Below are positions 9,058 to 17,727 of a DNA stretch of 64,000 nucleotides, in pieces. The notes under the pieces are model-generated. The model was not told the origin of the DNA, did not search any database, and was given only the letters and a program-made list of their open reading frames with translations. Position 1 is the first letter of the stretch; every line of letters starts with the position of its first letter. Location: positions 186,001-250,000 of the forward strand of contig NZ_CP026118.1 of the NCBI RefSeq assembly GCF_004101865.1. Direction: 5' to 3'. This DNA is from Halobacillus litoralis (GTDB lineage Bacteria > Bacillota > Bacilli > Bacillales > Halobacillaceae). Made by a program: the position numbers and the translations under genes.

Positions 9058-9073
9058 AACGATCCCCCCTCTT

Positions 9074-10714
9074 TTAAGATTTCAGATTCATCATTTCTAA
9101 TGCATCTTCTCTAAGTCTGAATTTCTGGATTTTCCCACTCGCTGTCATCGGATATTCTTCCGTGAATGTAATGTACCGTGGAATTTTATGTTTAGAGATT
9201 TTACCAGAACAAAATTCTCTGATATCGCTTTCATCAATGGATACATTTTGTTTAGGAATAATCCACGCCATGATCTCTTCCCCATATTTTTCATCTGGAA
9301 TACCGACGACTTGAACGTCCAGGACATCAGGATGCTGATATAAGAATTCTTCGATCTCTCTCGGGTATACGTTCTCACCACCGCGAATGATCATATCTTT
9401 GATCCGTCCGGTGATTTCAACATAACCGCTTTCATCCATAACAGCAATATCTCCGGTATGGAGCCAGCCATCAGGGTCTATCGCAGCACTCGTCGCTTCT
9501 TCATTTTTGTAATACCCTTCCATCACCAAATATCCTCGAGTACATAGTTCGCCGGGAATACCGGGTTCAACTTCTTCTCCTGTAGCAGGTTCGATGACTT
9601 TCACTTCTACATTTGGATGTACACGGCCAACGCTGCTTACGCGAAGATCGATCGGGTCGTCGGCTTTTGTTTGCGTGATGACTGGTGAAGACTCTGTTTG
9701 CCCGTAAGCAATCGTAATTTCTTCTGCTCCCATATCATCAATCACACTTTTCATCACTTCCATTGGACAAGTGGATCCAGCCATGATGCCTGTTCTCAAC
9801 GTCGTCGGTTTCAACTCTTCATAGTCTGGATGGTTCAACTCAGCGATGAACATCGTCGGGACACCATGCAAGGCGGTGCATTTTTCTTCCTTGACCGCAC
9901 GCAACACTTTCTCTGGATCGAACTGTTCTAAAATGACCATCGTAGTTCCTTTAGATACAGCAGCCATTGTGCCTAACACACAACCGAAACAGTGGAAAAA
10001 TGGGACAGGGATGCACAAACGGTCTTCTTCTGTCAGACGCATGCAATCGGCCACCTGGTTTCCATTATTGACAATGTTGTAATGACTCAGCATGACCCCT
10101 TTAGGAAAACCTGTAGTCCCAGAAGTGTACTGCATGTTAATGACATCTCTGTAGGAAAGCGACCGTTTCCGTTCATTCAATTCTTCGTCACTGATGGTCA
10201 GGCCCATGTCGAGCAGATCCTGCCAGGTATAGCATCCACGATGGGATTTTTCGCTTAAAACAACGACATTCTTCAAAAAGGGTAGGCGGGCGCTTTGTAA
10301 ATCTCCTTTTTCTGAAGTTTCAAGTTCAGGACAGATTTCTTTCAGGATATTGATGTAGGACGTCCCCTTGAAATCTTCGGCTAAAATCAATGTCGATGCA
10401 TCCGACTGTTTCAGAAGATACTCCAGTTCCTGTGCCCGATAGTTAGTGTTTACGGTTACTAAGACACCACCCATTTTCCCTGAAGCGAATTGAGATAGAA
10501 GCCATTCAGGTTTGTTATCTGACCAAACGGCCATATGTTCCCCTTTGTCAATTCCCAGGGCCATCAGTCCTTTAGCAACTTCATTCGTCATCTCATTGAA
10601 TTCTGAATACGTTTTTCTCAAATTTTTTTCGGGATATACAAGTGCTTCGTGATCGGGATATGACTCCGCTTGCCTTTCTAACAATTCACCAACTGTCTCT
10701 TCTAAAAGTGGCAT
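9074..10714 (-). CDS. yngI: Acyl-CoA synthetase (AMP-forming)
   Basis: An ANL ligase of 546 residues with the A3 motif YTSGTTGFPKGVM (about 196-208), hinge GRIKDMIIRGGENVYP (about 434-449) and the C-terminal catalytic lysine region MTASGKIQKFRLRE. It probably activates branched short-chain acids such as isovalerate to feed the acyl-CoA dehydrogenase encoded upstream. It is distinct from the acetyl-CoA-synthetase-like protein at 2203-4164, which has a different N-terminal cap. A GGAGGAAG ribosome site is present. Confidence 0.87.
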   Translation of the reverse strand: MPLLEETVGELLERQAESYPDHEALVYPEKNLRKTYSEFNEMTNEVAKGLMALGIDKGEHMAVWSDNKPEWLLSQFASGKMGGVLVTVNTNYRAQELEYLLKQSDASTLILAEDFKGTSYINILKEICPELETSEKGDLQSARLPFLKNVVVLSEKSHRGCYTWQDLLDMGLTISDEELNERKRSLSYRDVINMQYTSGTTGFPKGVMLSHYNIVNNGNQVADCMRLTEEDRLCIPVPFFHCFGCVLGTMAAVSKGTTMVILEQFDPEKVLRAVKEEKCTALHGVPTMFIAELNHPDYEELKPTTLRTGIMAGSTCPMEVMKSVIDDMGAEEITIAYGQTESSPVITQTKADDPIDLRVSSVGRVHPNVEVKVIEPATGEEVEPGIPGELCTRGYLVMEGYYKNEEATSAAIDPDGWLHTGDIAVMDESGYVEITGRIKDMIIRGGENVYPREIEEFLYQHPDVLDVQVVGIPDEKYGEEIMAWIIPKQNVSIDESDIREFCSGKISKHKIPRYITFTEEYPMTASGKIQKFRLREDALEMMNLKS

Positions 10715-10735
10715 GTGGCTTCCTCCTTCGTTTTT

Positions 10736-11878
10736 TTAACAACCAAGTTGACGGGCAATGACCATACGTTGGATTTCAGATGTCCCTTCACCGATTTCAA
10801 GCAGCTTCGCATCGCGCAAAAATCTCTCAACTTCATATTCCCTCATATAGCCATACCCACCGTGAATCTGAATCGCCTGATTTGCCGATCGGAAAGCAGT
10901 TTCAGAGGCGAACAGTTTGGCATAAGCGGATTCTTTCGTGAAGTTTTTCCCCTGATCTTTCAACCAGGCCGCTTTTAACACCATGTTCCGCGCAAGTTCG
11001 ACTTCCATCGCCATGTCGGCTAGCTTGAACTGGATCGCCTGAAATTTAGAAATCGGCTGCCCGAACTGTTTTCTCTCTTTCGCATACGCCAATGCACGAT
11101 CCAGGGAGGCTTGAGCGATTCCCACCGCTAACGCTGCTATGGAAATACGTCCGCCATCAAGGGTGTGCAAAAACTGTTTAAAGCCTTTTTGTGGGTCGCC
11201 AAGGATATTTTCTTTCGGTACTTTGACATCTTCTAAGACAATTTCAGATGTGTTGGAGCCCCGGACACCCATTTTTTCGTAAGGACTTGTAATCGTCATG
11301 CCCGGTGAATCTTTTGGAACAATGAATGCGGAAATGATGTTCTTTCCGTCATCCCTTTTACCAGAAACGGCTGTAACAGTGATGGACCTCGCATATTCAG
11401 CATTCGTAATCCAACACTTTTCCCCATTAATGACATAATGGTCCCCTTTTAATTCGGCACGTGTTTTCGTTCCTCCTGCGTCAGAACCCGCATTCGGTTC
11501 AGTCAATCCAAAGGAAGCAAGGGCCTCCCCTTTTGCAAGCGGGATCAGAAATTCATGTTTTTGATCTTCTGTACCGAAATAGTAAATCGGGCTGGCACCG
11601 AGCGAGACAGCAGCAGCATAGCTGAGACCTGTCGAACCACACACTCTGCCTATTTCTTCTACAGCCAGAGCATAGCTGGTCGTATCGCCTCCCGATCCTC
11701 CATATTCTTCAGGAAAAGGAATGCCCAGCAAACCAAGTTTTCCCATCTCTTCAAAAATGTCCTGCGGAAATTCTGCATTTCTATCAATATCCACCGCCCT
11801 CGGACCAATGACGTTCTCAGCAAAATCGCGAACCATTTTTCTAGTCATCTCTTGTTCTTTCGTCAATTCAAAATTCAT
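10736..11878 (-). CDS. yngJ: Acyl-CoA dehydrogenase (isovaleryl-CoA dehydrogenase position)
   Basis: A flavin-dependent acyl-CoA dehydrogenase of 380 residues. Signature 1, [15 protein letters not shown], is at about 131-145 and the C-terminal RFLRDAK...[10 protein letters not shown] segment at about 347-364. Operon context points to oxidation of isovaleryl-CoA. The Glu in GEGTSEIQ occupies the catalytic-base position used by short- and medium-chain enzymes, while animal isovaleryl-CoA dehydrogenase carries a small residue there, so the substrate is not certain. ATG at 11878 is preceded by GAGGAGGAATCAC; an in-frame TTG upstream overlaps that site. Confidence 0.88.
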   Translation of the reverse strand: MNFELTKEQEMTRKMVRDFAENVIGPRAVDIDRNAEFPQDIFEEMGKLGLLGIPFPEEYGGSGGDTTSYALAVEEIGRVCGSTGLSYAAAVSLGASPIYYFGTEDQKHEFLIPLAKGEALASFGLTEPNAGSDAGGTKTRAELKGDHYVINGEKCWITNAEYARSITVTAVSGKRDDGKNIISAFIVPKDSPGMTITSPYEKMGVRGSNTSEIVLEDVKVPKENILGDPQKGFKQFLHTLDGGRISIAALAVGIAQASLDRALAYAKERKQFGQPISKFQAIQFKLADMAMEVELARNMVLKAAWLKDQGKNFTKESAYAKLFASETAFRSANQAIQIHGGYGYMREYEVERFLRDAKLLEIGEGTSEIQRMVIARQLGC

Positions 11879-11900
11879 GTGATTCCTCCTCAAGGAATAA

Positions 11901-11918
11901 AGACCGACTGGTTGGTCT
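11901..11918. promoter_or_regulatory. Probable TetR-family operator ahead of yngJ
   Basis: The 18-base imperfect palindrome AGACCGACTGGTTGGTCT is symmetrical in 14 of 18 positions. It lies in the short gap between the tetR gene and yngJ, 22 bases upstream of the yngJ start, where bound repressor would block the operon. The ACCGAC/GTyGGT half-sites resemble operators of TetR regulators of acyl-CoA metabolism. Confidence 0.55.
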
Positions 11919-11946
11919 GTTTTACTTCTAAAAATAATGAAAGCGT

Positions 11947-12579
11947 TTACTCGCTTTCGTAAAAAAAAGGAACTTTAAGCATGTGATTCAAATAATCTTC
12001 ATCTACTCTACCCGGCAGCAAAAAATGCAGAACCAAATCGGTAAAAACTTCTGCGATTTGATTGATCGTATAACTGCCTTCACGCTTATACCATTTGTAA
12101 ATCCAGTTGACCATACCCAAAATCGCCATGCCTGTAATTTCAACAGGTAATTCTTTACGGAAGTATCCTTCCTCCTGACCCTCCTTGATGACGTGAAAGA
12201 TCATCCGTTTGAATTCATCTCTTTTACCTTTGATTTTTTCCTCATAGGCGGGCTTTAAGTAAAGGCTTTCCTGATAAAAAACCGAGATATGCGGTTTATA
12301 TAAATCAAATACCTGGACAAACGCCTGGATAATCGCCTGGACTTTAGGTATTGGGGAGGTGTGGATGACGTTGGCGGCATGAGCTTCTTTCAAGACATAT
12401 GTAATGAACGTATCATGGATGACAAATAGTAGTTCGTCTTTTGATTGAAAGTGGTGATAAAAACCGCCTTTAGATGTATTGGACGCCTGCACGATTTGAT
12501 TGACCGTAACCCCGTGGAAACCTTGCTGGTCGAATAATTCTAAGGATGTCTGTATGATCTTCTCCTTCAAATCACTCAT
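11947..12579 (-). CDS. TetR/AcrR-family transcriptional regulator of the leucine/acyl-CoA operon
   Basis: A TetR-type regulator of 210 residues. The N-terminal helix-turn-helix (about 10-55) includes the family pattern [24 protein letters not shown]; the remainder is an all-helical ligand-binding domain. It lies directly upstream of yngJ on the same strand, so it probably represses the catabolic operon and releases it on binding an acyl-CoA; the ligand is inference. A separate 14-base palindrome (12598-12611, TGAATatacATTCA) lies ahead of its own start and could serve autoregulation. ATG has a GGGAG site upstream. Confidence 0.85.
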   Translation of the reverse strand: MSDLKEKIIQTSLELFDQQGFHGVTVNQIVQASNTSKGGFYHHFQSKDELLFVIHDTFITYVLKEAHAANVIHTSPIPKVQAIIQAFVQVFDLYKPHISVFYQESLYLKPAYEEKIKGKRDEFKRMIFHVIKEGQEEGYFRKELPVEITGMAILGMVNWIYKWYKREGSYTINQIAEVFTDLVLHFLLPGRVDEDYLNHMLKVPFFYESE

Positions 12580-12641
12580 ACATCAACTCCCTTCTGCTGA
12601 ATATACATTCATTTTATCACATTTTTCTGAAAATACAACGT

Positions 12642-12672
12642 AAAAAAAGCAGCCCTTGTGAAGGGCCGCTTC
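12642..12672 (-). terminator. Terminator of parC
   Basis: On the minus strand GCGGCCCTT pairs with AAGGGCtGC (one mismatch) around a three-base loop and is followed by seven T residues, seven bases past the parC stop codon. Confidence 0.8.
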
Positions 12673-12678
12673 TTGATT

Positions 12679-15138
12679 TCAGTCTGATTCATTCGCTTCT
12701 GTATCAAAAGGAATTTCATAACCAGGTTTGATCCAGGCTTCAACCAGTTTGCCTTTTTGTTCTGTATCCAACACGTAAGATCCGTTACTGTAACGATCAT
12801 TCACTTTGAAATCCATCGTATTGACTTCAACGGTTTCTTCCTTATCTGTCATGAGAAGTACTTGATCATTACGTTGAACGAGATGCACATCAATCAGTCT
12901 GTGAGGATCTTTTTTCAATTCCCTCAGCATGATTACTCCCCGTTTTCCGCGTGTCGTCCGTTCGAACTCTTTCAAGCGCATCCGTTTAACTGCTGCTCTG
13001 TGTGTGGAAATCAGAATTGAAGGATCTTCAGAAGCGTTAAACACTTGGCCTGATACGACTTCTTCGCCTTCTTTCAAAGTAATCGCTTTTACACCTGCAG
13101 CTCGTTGGCCGACTGTGTTGACTTCTTCTTCATGATACCAAAGACCATAAGCCTTATTCGAAGCAATGAACAGTTCTGAATTGCCTCCTGTGAGGTGGAC
13201 ATCGACGACTTCATCATCTTTTTTCAAATTAACCGCAACAAGGGCTTTCGAATGACGCTGAGCTTGATACAGCTTCAAGTCACTCTTCTTGACCATTCCG
13301 TTTTTCGTGAAGAATATAAGGTATTGATCATCCTTGAATTCCCTTACCGGTATGGCTTCCACTATATACTCATCTTTTTCAACCTGGACTATATTTGAAA
13401 TATACTGTCCTAAGTCCTTCCACCGTATATCAGGAAGTTTATGAACGGGTAAAAACAGATACTTGCCGAGGTTCGTAAATAAAAGAATGGTATCAGTTGT
13501 GTTGATTTCATATAAACGAAGGAGATGATCACCATCTTTCAAGGCAAAGTCTTCTCCATTCGAAGCTGCATACGAACGCAGGCTTGTCCGTTTAATGTAC
13601 CCATGCTTCGTAACTGAAACTAAGACCTCTTCACTTGCGACGGTCACTTCAAGATCGACCTTCAGCTCTTGGACTTCATCTTCGATGTTTGTCATCCGTT
13701 CATCATTGTATTGTTTTTTCATCGAACGGAGATCAGCTTTTATGACTTTCATCATTTCACGTTCACTAGCTAATAACTTCTCTAAGTAATCGATTTGTTT
13801 CTGCAATTCGTCCGCTTCTGATTGCAGTGCTGTAATATCTGTATTCGTCAAGCGATAAAGCTGCAATGTCACAATCGCTTCTGATTGTTCCTCGGTGAAG
13901 TCATACTTGGCGATTAGCTGCTGTTTAGCATCCGCTTTGTCTTTGGAACCACGGATCGTTGTAATGACATCATCCAAAATGGAGATGGCTTTCATCAAAC
14001 CTTCGACGATATGGGCACGTTTCTTCGCTTTATTCAAATCAAAAATCGACTGTCTTGTTACAACCTCTTTCTGGTGTTGAATATAAGAGTCCAGCATCAT
14101 CGGTAAACTTAAAAGTTTCGGAGTGCGGTCATGGATCGCTACCATATTGAAATTGTAAGAAATCTGAAGATCTGTGTGCTTGTAAAGGTAATTGAGCACA
14201 CCTTCACTGTTCGCATCTTTCTTCAACTCAATGACCACACGCATGCCTGTACGGTCTGTCTCATCTCTGACTTCAGTGATTCCTTCCACTTTCTTGTCGA
14301 TACGAAGTTCGTCCATGCGTTTGACCATACTTGCTTTGTTGACTTCAAATGGAATCTCCTCAATCACAATGTGTTCACGTCCACCGCGCTGTTGCTGGAT
14401 TTCCGCACGCCCACGCACGACAATTTTCCCTTTACCGGTTTCATAAGCCTTCTTGATCCCATCGACACCTTGGATAATGCCACCCGTCGGAAAGTCCGGT
14501 CCTTTCAGTTTCGTCATTAATTCAGAGACTTCTGCTGCAGGTTTATCGATTTTCATGATTACGGCGTCGATGACTTCCCCGATATTATGAGGAGGAATCT
14601 CTGTTGCGTAACCAGCGGAGATCCCTGTTGAACCATTTACGAGTAAATTAGGAAATTTCGCTGGTAACACGGTAGGTTCTTCTTGAGTATCATCAAAGTT
14701 AGGGATGAATTCGACGGTCTGTTTCTCGATATCTCTAAGCAGTTCGGAAGATATGGCTGAAAGCCTTGCTTCCGTATAACGCATAGCAGCAGGTGGATCA
14801 CCATCCACACTGCCGTTGTTCCCGTGCATTTCAACTAACGATTTACGGACTTTCCACGTCTGACTCAAACGCACCATCGCATCATAGACAGATGTATCAC
14901 CATGCGGGTGATAATTACCTATAACTGTACCGACGGTCTTCGCAGACTTACGATAAGCCTTATCGTGGGTATTCTTTTCATGGTGCATCGCATACAAAAT
15001 ACGGCGCTGCACGGGTTTCAGCCCGTCCCGGACATCCGGAAGAGCACGTTCTTGAATAATATATTTACTGTATCTCCCGAAGCGGTCTCCGAGAACTTCC
15101 TCTAATGGTAAATCTAAAAACTTTTCTGCCTCAGCCAA
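12679..15138 (-). CDS. parC: DNA topoisomerase IV subunit A
   Basis: Type II topoisomerase breakage-reunion subunit, 819 residues, which decatenates daughter chromosomes with ParE. The opening matches ParC (DLPLEEVLGDRFGRYSKYIIQ). The catalytic tyrosine is Y121 in AAMRYTEARLS, and the quinolone-resistance loop HPHGDTSVYDA is at about 78-88. A long coiled coil follows and the C-terminal half forms the beta-pinwheel. The start is a TTG with AGGGGGA upstream. The gap from parE is 15 bases, so the two subunits are co-translated from one transcript. Confidence 0.96.
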   Translation of the reverse strand: MAEAEKFLDLPLEEVLGDRFGRYSKYIIQERALPDVRDGLKPVQRRILYAMHHEKNTHDKAYRKSAKTVGTVIGNYHPHGDTSVYDAMVRLSQTWKVRKSLVEMHGNNGSVDGDPPAAMRYTEARLSAISSELLRDIEKQTVEFIPNFDDTQEEPTVLPAKFPNLLVNGSTGISAGYATEIPPHNIGEVIDAVIMKIDKPAAEVSELMTKLKGPDFPTGGIIQGVDGIKKAYETGKGKIVVRGRAEIQQQRGGREHIVIEEIPFEVNKASMVKRMDELRIDKKVEGITEVRDETDRTGMRVVIELKKDANSEGVLNYLYKHTDLQISYNFNMVAIHDRTPKLLSLPMMLDSYIQHQKEVVTRQSIFDLNKAKKRAHIVEGLMKAISILDDVITTIRGSKDKADAKQQLIAKYDFTEEQSEAIVTLQLYRLTNTDITALQSEADELQKQIDYLEKLLASEREMMKVIKADLRSMKKQYNDERMTNIEDEVQELKVDLEVTVASEEVLVSVTKHGYIKRTSLRSYAASNGEDFALKDGDHLLRLYEINTTDTILLFTNLGKYLFLPVHKLPDIRWKDLGQYISNIVQVEKDEYIVEAIPVREFKDDQYLIFFTKNGMVKKSDLKLYQAQRHSKALVAVNLKKDDEVVDVHLTGGNSELFIASNKAYGLWYHEEEVNTVGQRAAGVKAITLKEGEEVVSGQVFNASEDPSILISTHRAAVKRMRLKEFERTTRGKRGVIMLRELKKDPHRLIDVHLVQRNDQVLLMTDKEETVEVNTMDFKVNDRYSNGSYVLDTEQKGKLVEAWIKPGYEIPFDTEANESD

Positions 15139-15153
15139 CAGGAGGTCCCCCTT

Positions 15154-17109
15154 TTACGATTGAATTTTGTCGTTTTCTAAAATATTCGCTTCGTCTTCAA
15201 GACCGAAAGCGACGTGGGATTCAATCCATTTACGGCGAGGTTCAACTTTATCCCCCATCAATGTCGTAACACGACGTTCTACACGTGCAAGATCATCGAT
15301 AGTAACACGAATCAATGTACGCGACTCTGGATTCATCGTTGTCTCCCAGAGTTGATCTGCATTCATTTCACCTAAACCTTTATAACGTTGGATCGAATAA
15401 CCATTTTTAAACTCTTTAAGAATTTTCTGCATGCCTTCTTCGTCCCAGGCATATTCTGCTTTTTCTTTCTTTCCTTTACCTTTGGATACTTTGTATAGTG
15501 GTGGAAGAGCGATGAATACTTTACCTGCCTCCACTAACGGCCGCATATACCGGAAAAAGAAAGTCAAGAGCAGGACTTGAATATGAGCGCCGTCTGTATC
15601 GGCATCTGTCATAATCACGATTTTATCGTAATTGCAGTCTTCAAGGGTGAAGTCTCCTCCCACACCTGCACCGATCGTATGGATAATGGTAGAGATTTCC
15701 TCGTTCTTGAATATATCCGCAATTTTCGCTTTTTCTGTGTTGATGACTTTTCCTCTCAGCGGGAGAACAGCCTGAAACTTGCGATCCCGCCCCTGTTTCG
15801 CTGACCCGCCAGCTGAGTCACCCTCGACTAAATACAGCTCATTTTTTTGCGCATTCTTAGATTGAGCAGGTGTCAGCTTACCGCTCAACAATGAATCTTT
15901 ACGTTTCTTTTTCTTTCCCGAGCGGGCATCCTCACGGGCTTTACGAGCCGCTTCCCGGGCTTCTTTCGCTTTGATGGCCTTCTTAATCAACATAGAGGCT
16001 GTGTCAGGGTTTTCTTCCAGGAAATAAGAGAGTTGTTCAGCTACGACACCATCGACTCCTGAACGCGCTTCGGATGTCCCCAGTTTACTTTTCGTTTGAC
16101 CTTCGAACTGCAAGAGATTTTCAGGTATTCTTGCTGATATTATGGCTGTAAAACCTTCTCTGATATCGTTTCCTTCAAGATTTTTATCCTTTTCTTTTAG
16201 CAACTGCGCCCGTTTGGCATAATCATTAAAAATCCGAGTGATAGCCGTTTTTGCTCCGGATTCATGGGTTCCGCCATCTTTTGTACGGACATTATTCACA
16301 AAGGAAAGAATATTTTCGGCAAAACCATCGTTGAATTGAAATGCGAAATCGACCTCAATATCCCCGTGATTTCCTTCAAAAGAAACAACTGGGTGCAGCG
16401 TATCTTTTTCTTCGTTCAAGTAACTGACGAAGGACTCGAGGCCATCGTTGTATTGATATTCTTCTCTCACGGTTTCTTTCCGTTCATCTATCAGAATGAT
16501 CCGAAAGCCTTTTAAAAGGAATGCGGCTTCCCTTAATCGCTCAGAAAGGGTTTCGAAATCGAACTTGGTCACTGAAAATATGGAAGGATCGGGCTTGAAC
16601 CGGATCGTTGTCCCCGTTTTCCTAGTAGCCCCTTTATTTTCAAGAGATGTTACAGCTACACCCCCGTTCTCGAATCTCTGGTAAAACTTTTCTCCATCTC
16701 TACATATATGGACTTCCAACCATTCGGATAAAGCATTGACGACCGATGCTCCAACCCCATGAAGTCCACCTGAGGATTTGTATCCTCCCTGACCGAATTT
16801 ACCTCCAGCGTGAAGAACGGTCAAGATGACTTCAGGTGTCGGCTTACCGGTTTTATGCATCCCCGTCGGCATTCCACGGGCTTCGTCCTGAACCGATACA
16901 CTTCCATCTTTGTGGAGCTTGACAGTCATTTGCTGGCCGAATCCAGACAATGCTTCATCGATCGCATTGTCAACAATTTCATGGACCAAATGATGGAGTC
17001 CGCGATGGTCCGTCGACCCGATGTACATTCCGGGCCGCTTCCGCACTGCCTCCAATCCCTCTAGTACTTGTATGGAATCATCTGAATAGGTTTGATTTTG
17101 ATTCGACAA
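15154..17109 (-). CDS. parE: DNA topoisomerase IV subunit B
   Basis: ATPase subunit of topoisomerase IV, 651 residues. The GHKL ATP site begins EIVDNAIDEALSG near residue 45, with the GLHGVGASVVNALSE loop near 115. The Toprim domain carries EGDSAGGSAKQGRDR and the metal-binding IMTDADTDGAHI. It is shorter than GyrB in the way ParE usually is. The start is a TTG with AAAGGAG eleven bases upstream. A LexA box lies inside its promoter, so the operon is probably DNA-damage inducible. Confidence 0.96.
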   Translation of the reverse strand: MSNQNQTYSDDSIQVLEGLEAVRKRPGMYIGSTDHRGLHHLVHEIVDNAIDEALSGFGQQMTVKLHKDGSVSVQDEARGMPTGMHKTGKPTPEVILTVLHAGGKFGQGGYKSSGGLHGVGASVVNALSEWLEVHICRDGEKFYQRFENGGVAVTSLENKGATRKTGTTIRFKPDPSIFSVTKFDFETLSERLREAAFLLKGFRIILIDERKETVREEYQYNDGLESFVSYLNEEKDTLHPVVSFEGNHGDIEVDFAFQFNDGFAENILSFVNNVRTKDGGTHESGAKTAITRIFNDYAKRAQLLKEKDKNLEGNDIREGFTAIISARIPENLLQFEGQTKSKLGTSEARSGVDGVVAEQLSYFLEENPDTASMLIKKAIKAKEAREAARKAREDARSGKKKKRKDSLLSGKLTPAQSKNAQKNELYLVEGDSAGGSAKQGRDRKFQAVLPLRGKVINTEKAKIADIFKNEEISTIIHTIGAGVGGDFTLEDCNYDKIVIMTDADTDGAHIQVLLLTFFFRYMRPLVEAGKVFIALPPLYKVSKGKGKKEKAEYAWDEEGMQKILKEFKNGYSIQRYKGLGEMNADQLWETTMNPESRTLIRVTIDDLARVERRVTTLMGDKVEPRRKWIESHVAFGLEDEANILENDKIQS

Positions 17110-17150
17110 TTTACCATCGGCTCCTTTCTCTTTCTACATCAACTACTTCA

Positions 17151-17179
17151 ATGATAGAACAAACGTTCGATTGTGTAAA
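17151..17179 (-). promoter_or_regulatory. parE-parC promoter with internal LexA box
   Basis: On the minus strand TTTACA (17174-17179) and TATCAT (17151-17156) are 17 bases apart, a good SigA promoter. A LexA/DinR box, CGAACGTTTGTTCT on the same strand (17156-17169), lies in the spacer and touches the -10. It matches GAAC-N4-GTTC exactly, and bound LexA would exclude RNA polymerase. Confidence 0.75.
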
Positions 17180-17254
17180 CGTTCAAAAAAACATCGCTTG
17201 TTATATTGTAGCGATTTTATAGGGTTTCGCAAACATAAATCTTCCAAAAAACAT

Positions 17255-17286
17255 AAAAAAACCCCTGAATGAACAGGGATTTTTTT
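17255..17286. terminator. Terminator downstream of yneT
   Basis: A short stem (CCCTG pairing with CAGGG) flanked by seven A residues on one side and seven T residues on the other. It can act on either strand; its position 18 bases past the yneT stop fits that gene. Confidence 0.7.
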
Positions 17287-17303
17287 AAGAAAAATGCAGT
17301 TTT

Positions 17304-17717
17304 TCAACGATAAATCGAGTGTGCAACTTTGATGCAAACGTCCATGATGACAAGTTTAGAACTATCCTTCAACGTTTCATAAGCTTGGTTATGAAAGACG
17401 CCCAGCTGTGCCCAAAATGCTTTCGCATCAATCTCTTTCGCTTCCTCGGCTACTTCCGGTAAATGTTCAGACTTCCGGAAGACATTGATGATATCAACCG
17501 GCTCGTCGATGTCACTTAATCGGCTGACTGCCTTTTCGCCCAAAGCTTCAGAAATTGTCGGATTGACAGGAATGATTTTATAACCTGCAGCCTGCATTGC
17601 TTCGCTTACTTGATATGAAGTGCGGTGAGGTTTGTCTGATAAACCGACTACCGCTATCGTTTTCGATTCCGCTAAAACTTTTTTTATTTCCTCGTTGGAT
17701 GGGTTTTGAAAAGCCAT
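17304..17717 (-). CDS. yneT: CoA-binding domain protein YneT
   Basis: A single Rossmann-like CoA-binding domain of 137 residues, the fold of the succinyl-CoA synthetase alpha-subunit N terminus. The motif AVVGLSDKPHRTSYQVSEAM is near residues 22-41 and the LGVFHNQAYE segment near the C terminus. Its biochemical role is not established. The second of two adjacent ATG codons is chosen because AGGAGG then sits at normal distance. The gene starts before the end of opuFB on the same strand, so it may be read from that transcript. In B. subtilis it lies next to parE as here. Confidence 0.85.
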   Translation of the reverse strand: MAFQNPSNEEIKKVLAESKTIAVVGLSDKPHRTSYQVSEAMQAAGYKIIPVNPTISEALGEKAVSRLSDIDEPVDIINVFRKSEHLPEVAEEAKEIDAKAFWAQLGVFHNQAYETLKDSSKLVIMDVCIKVAHSIYR

Positions 17718-17727
17718 CATATCCCTC

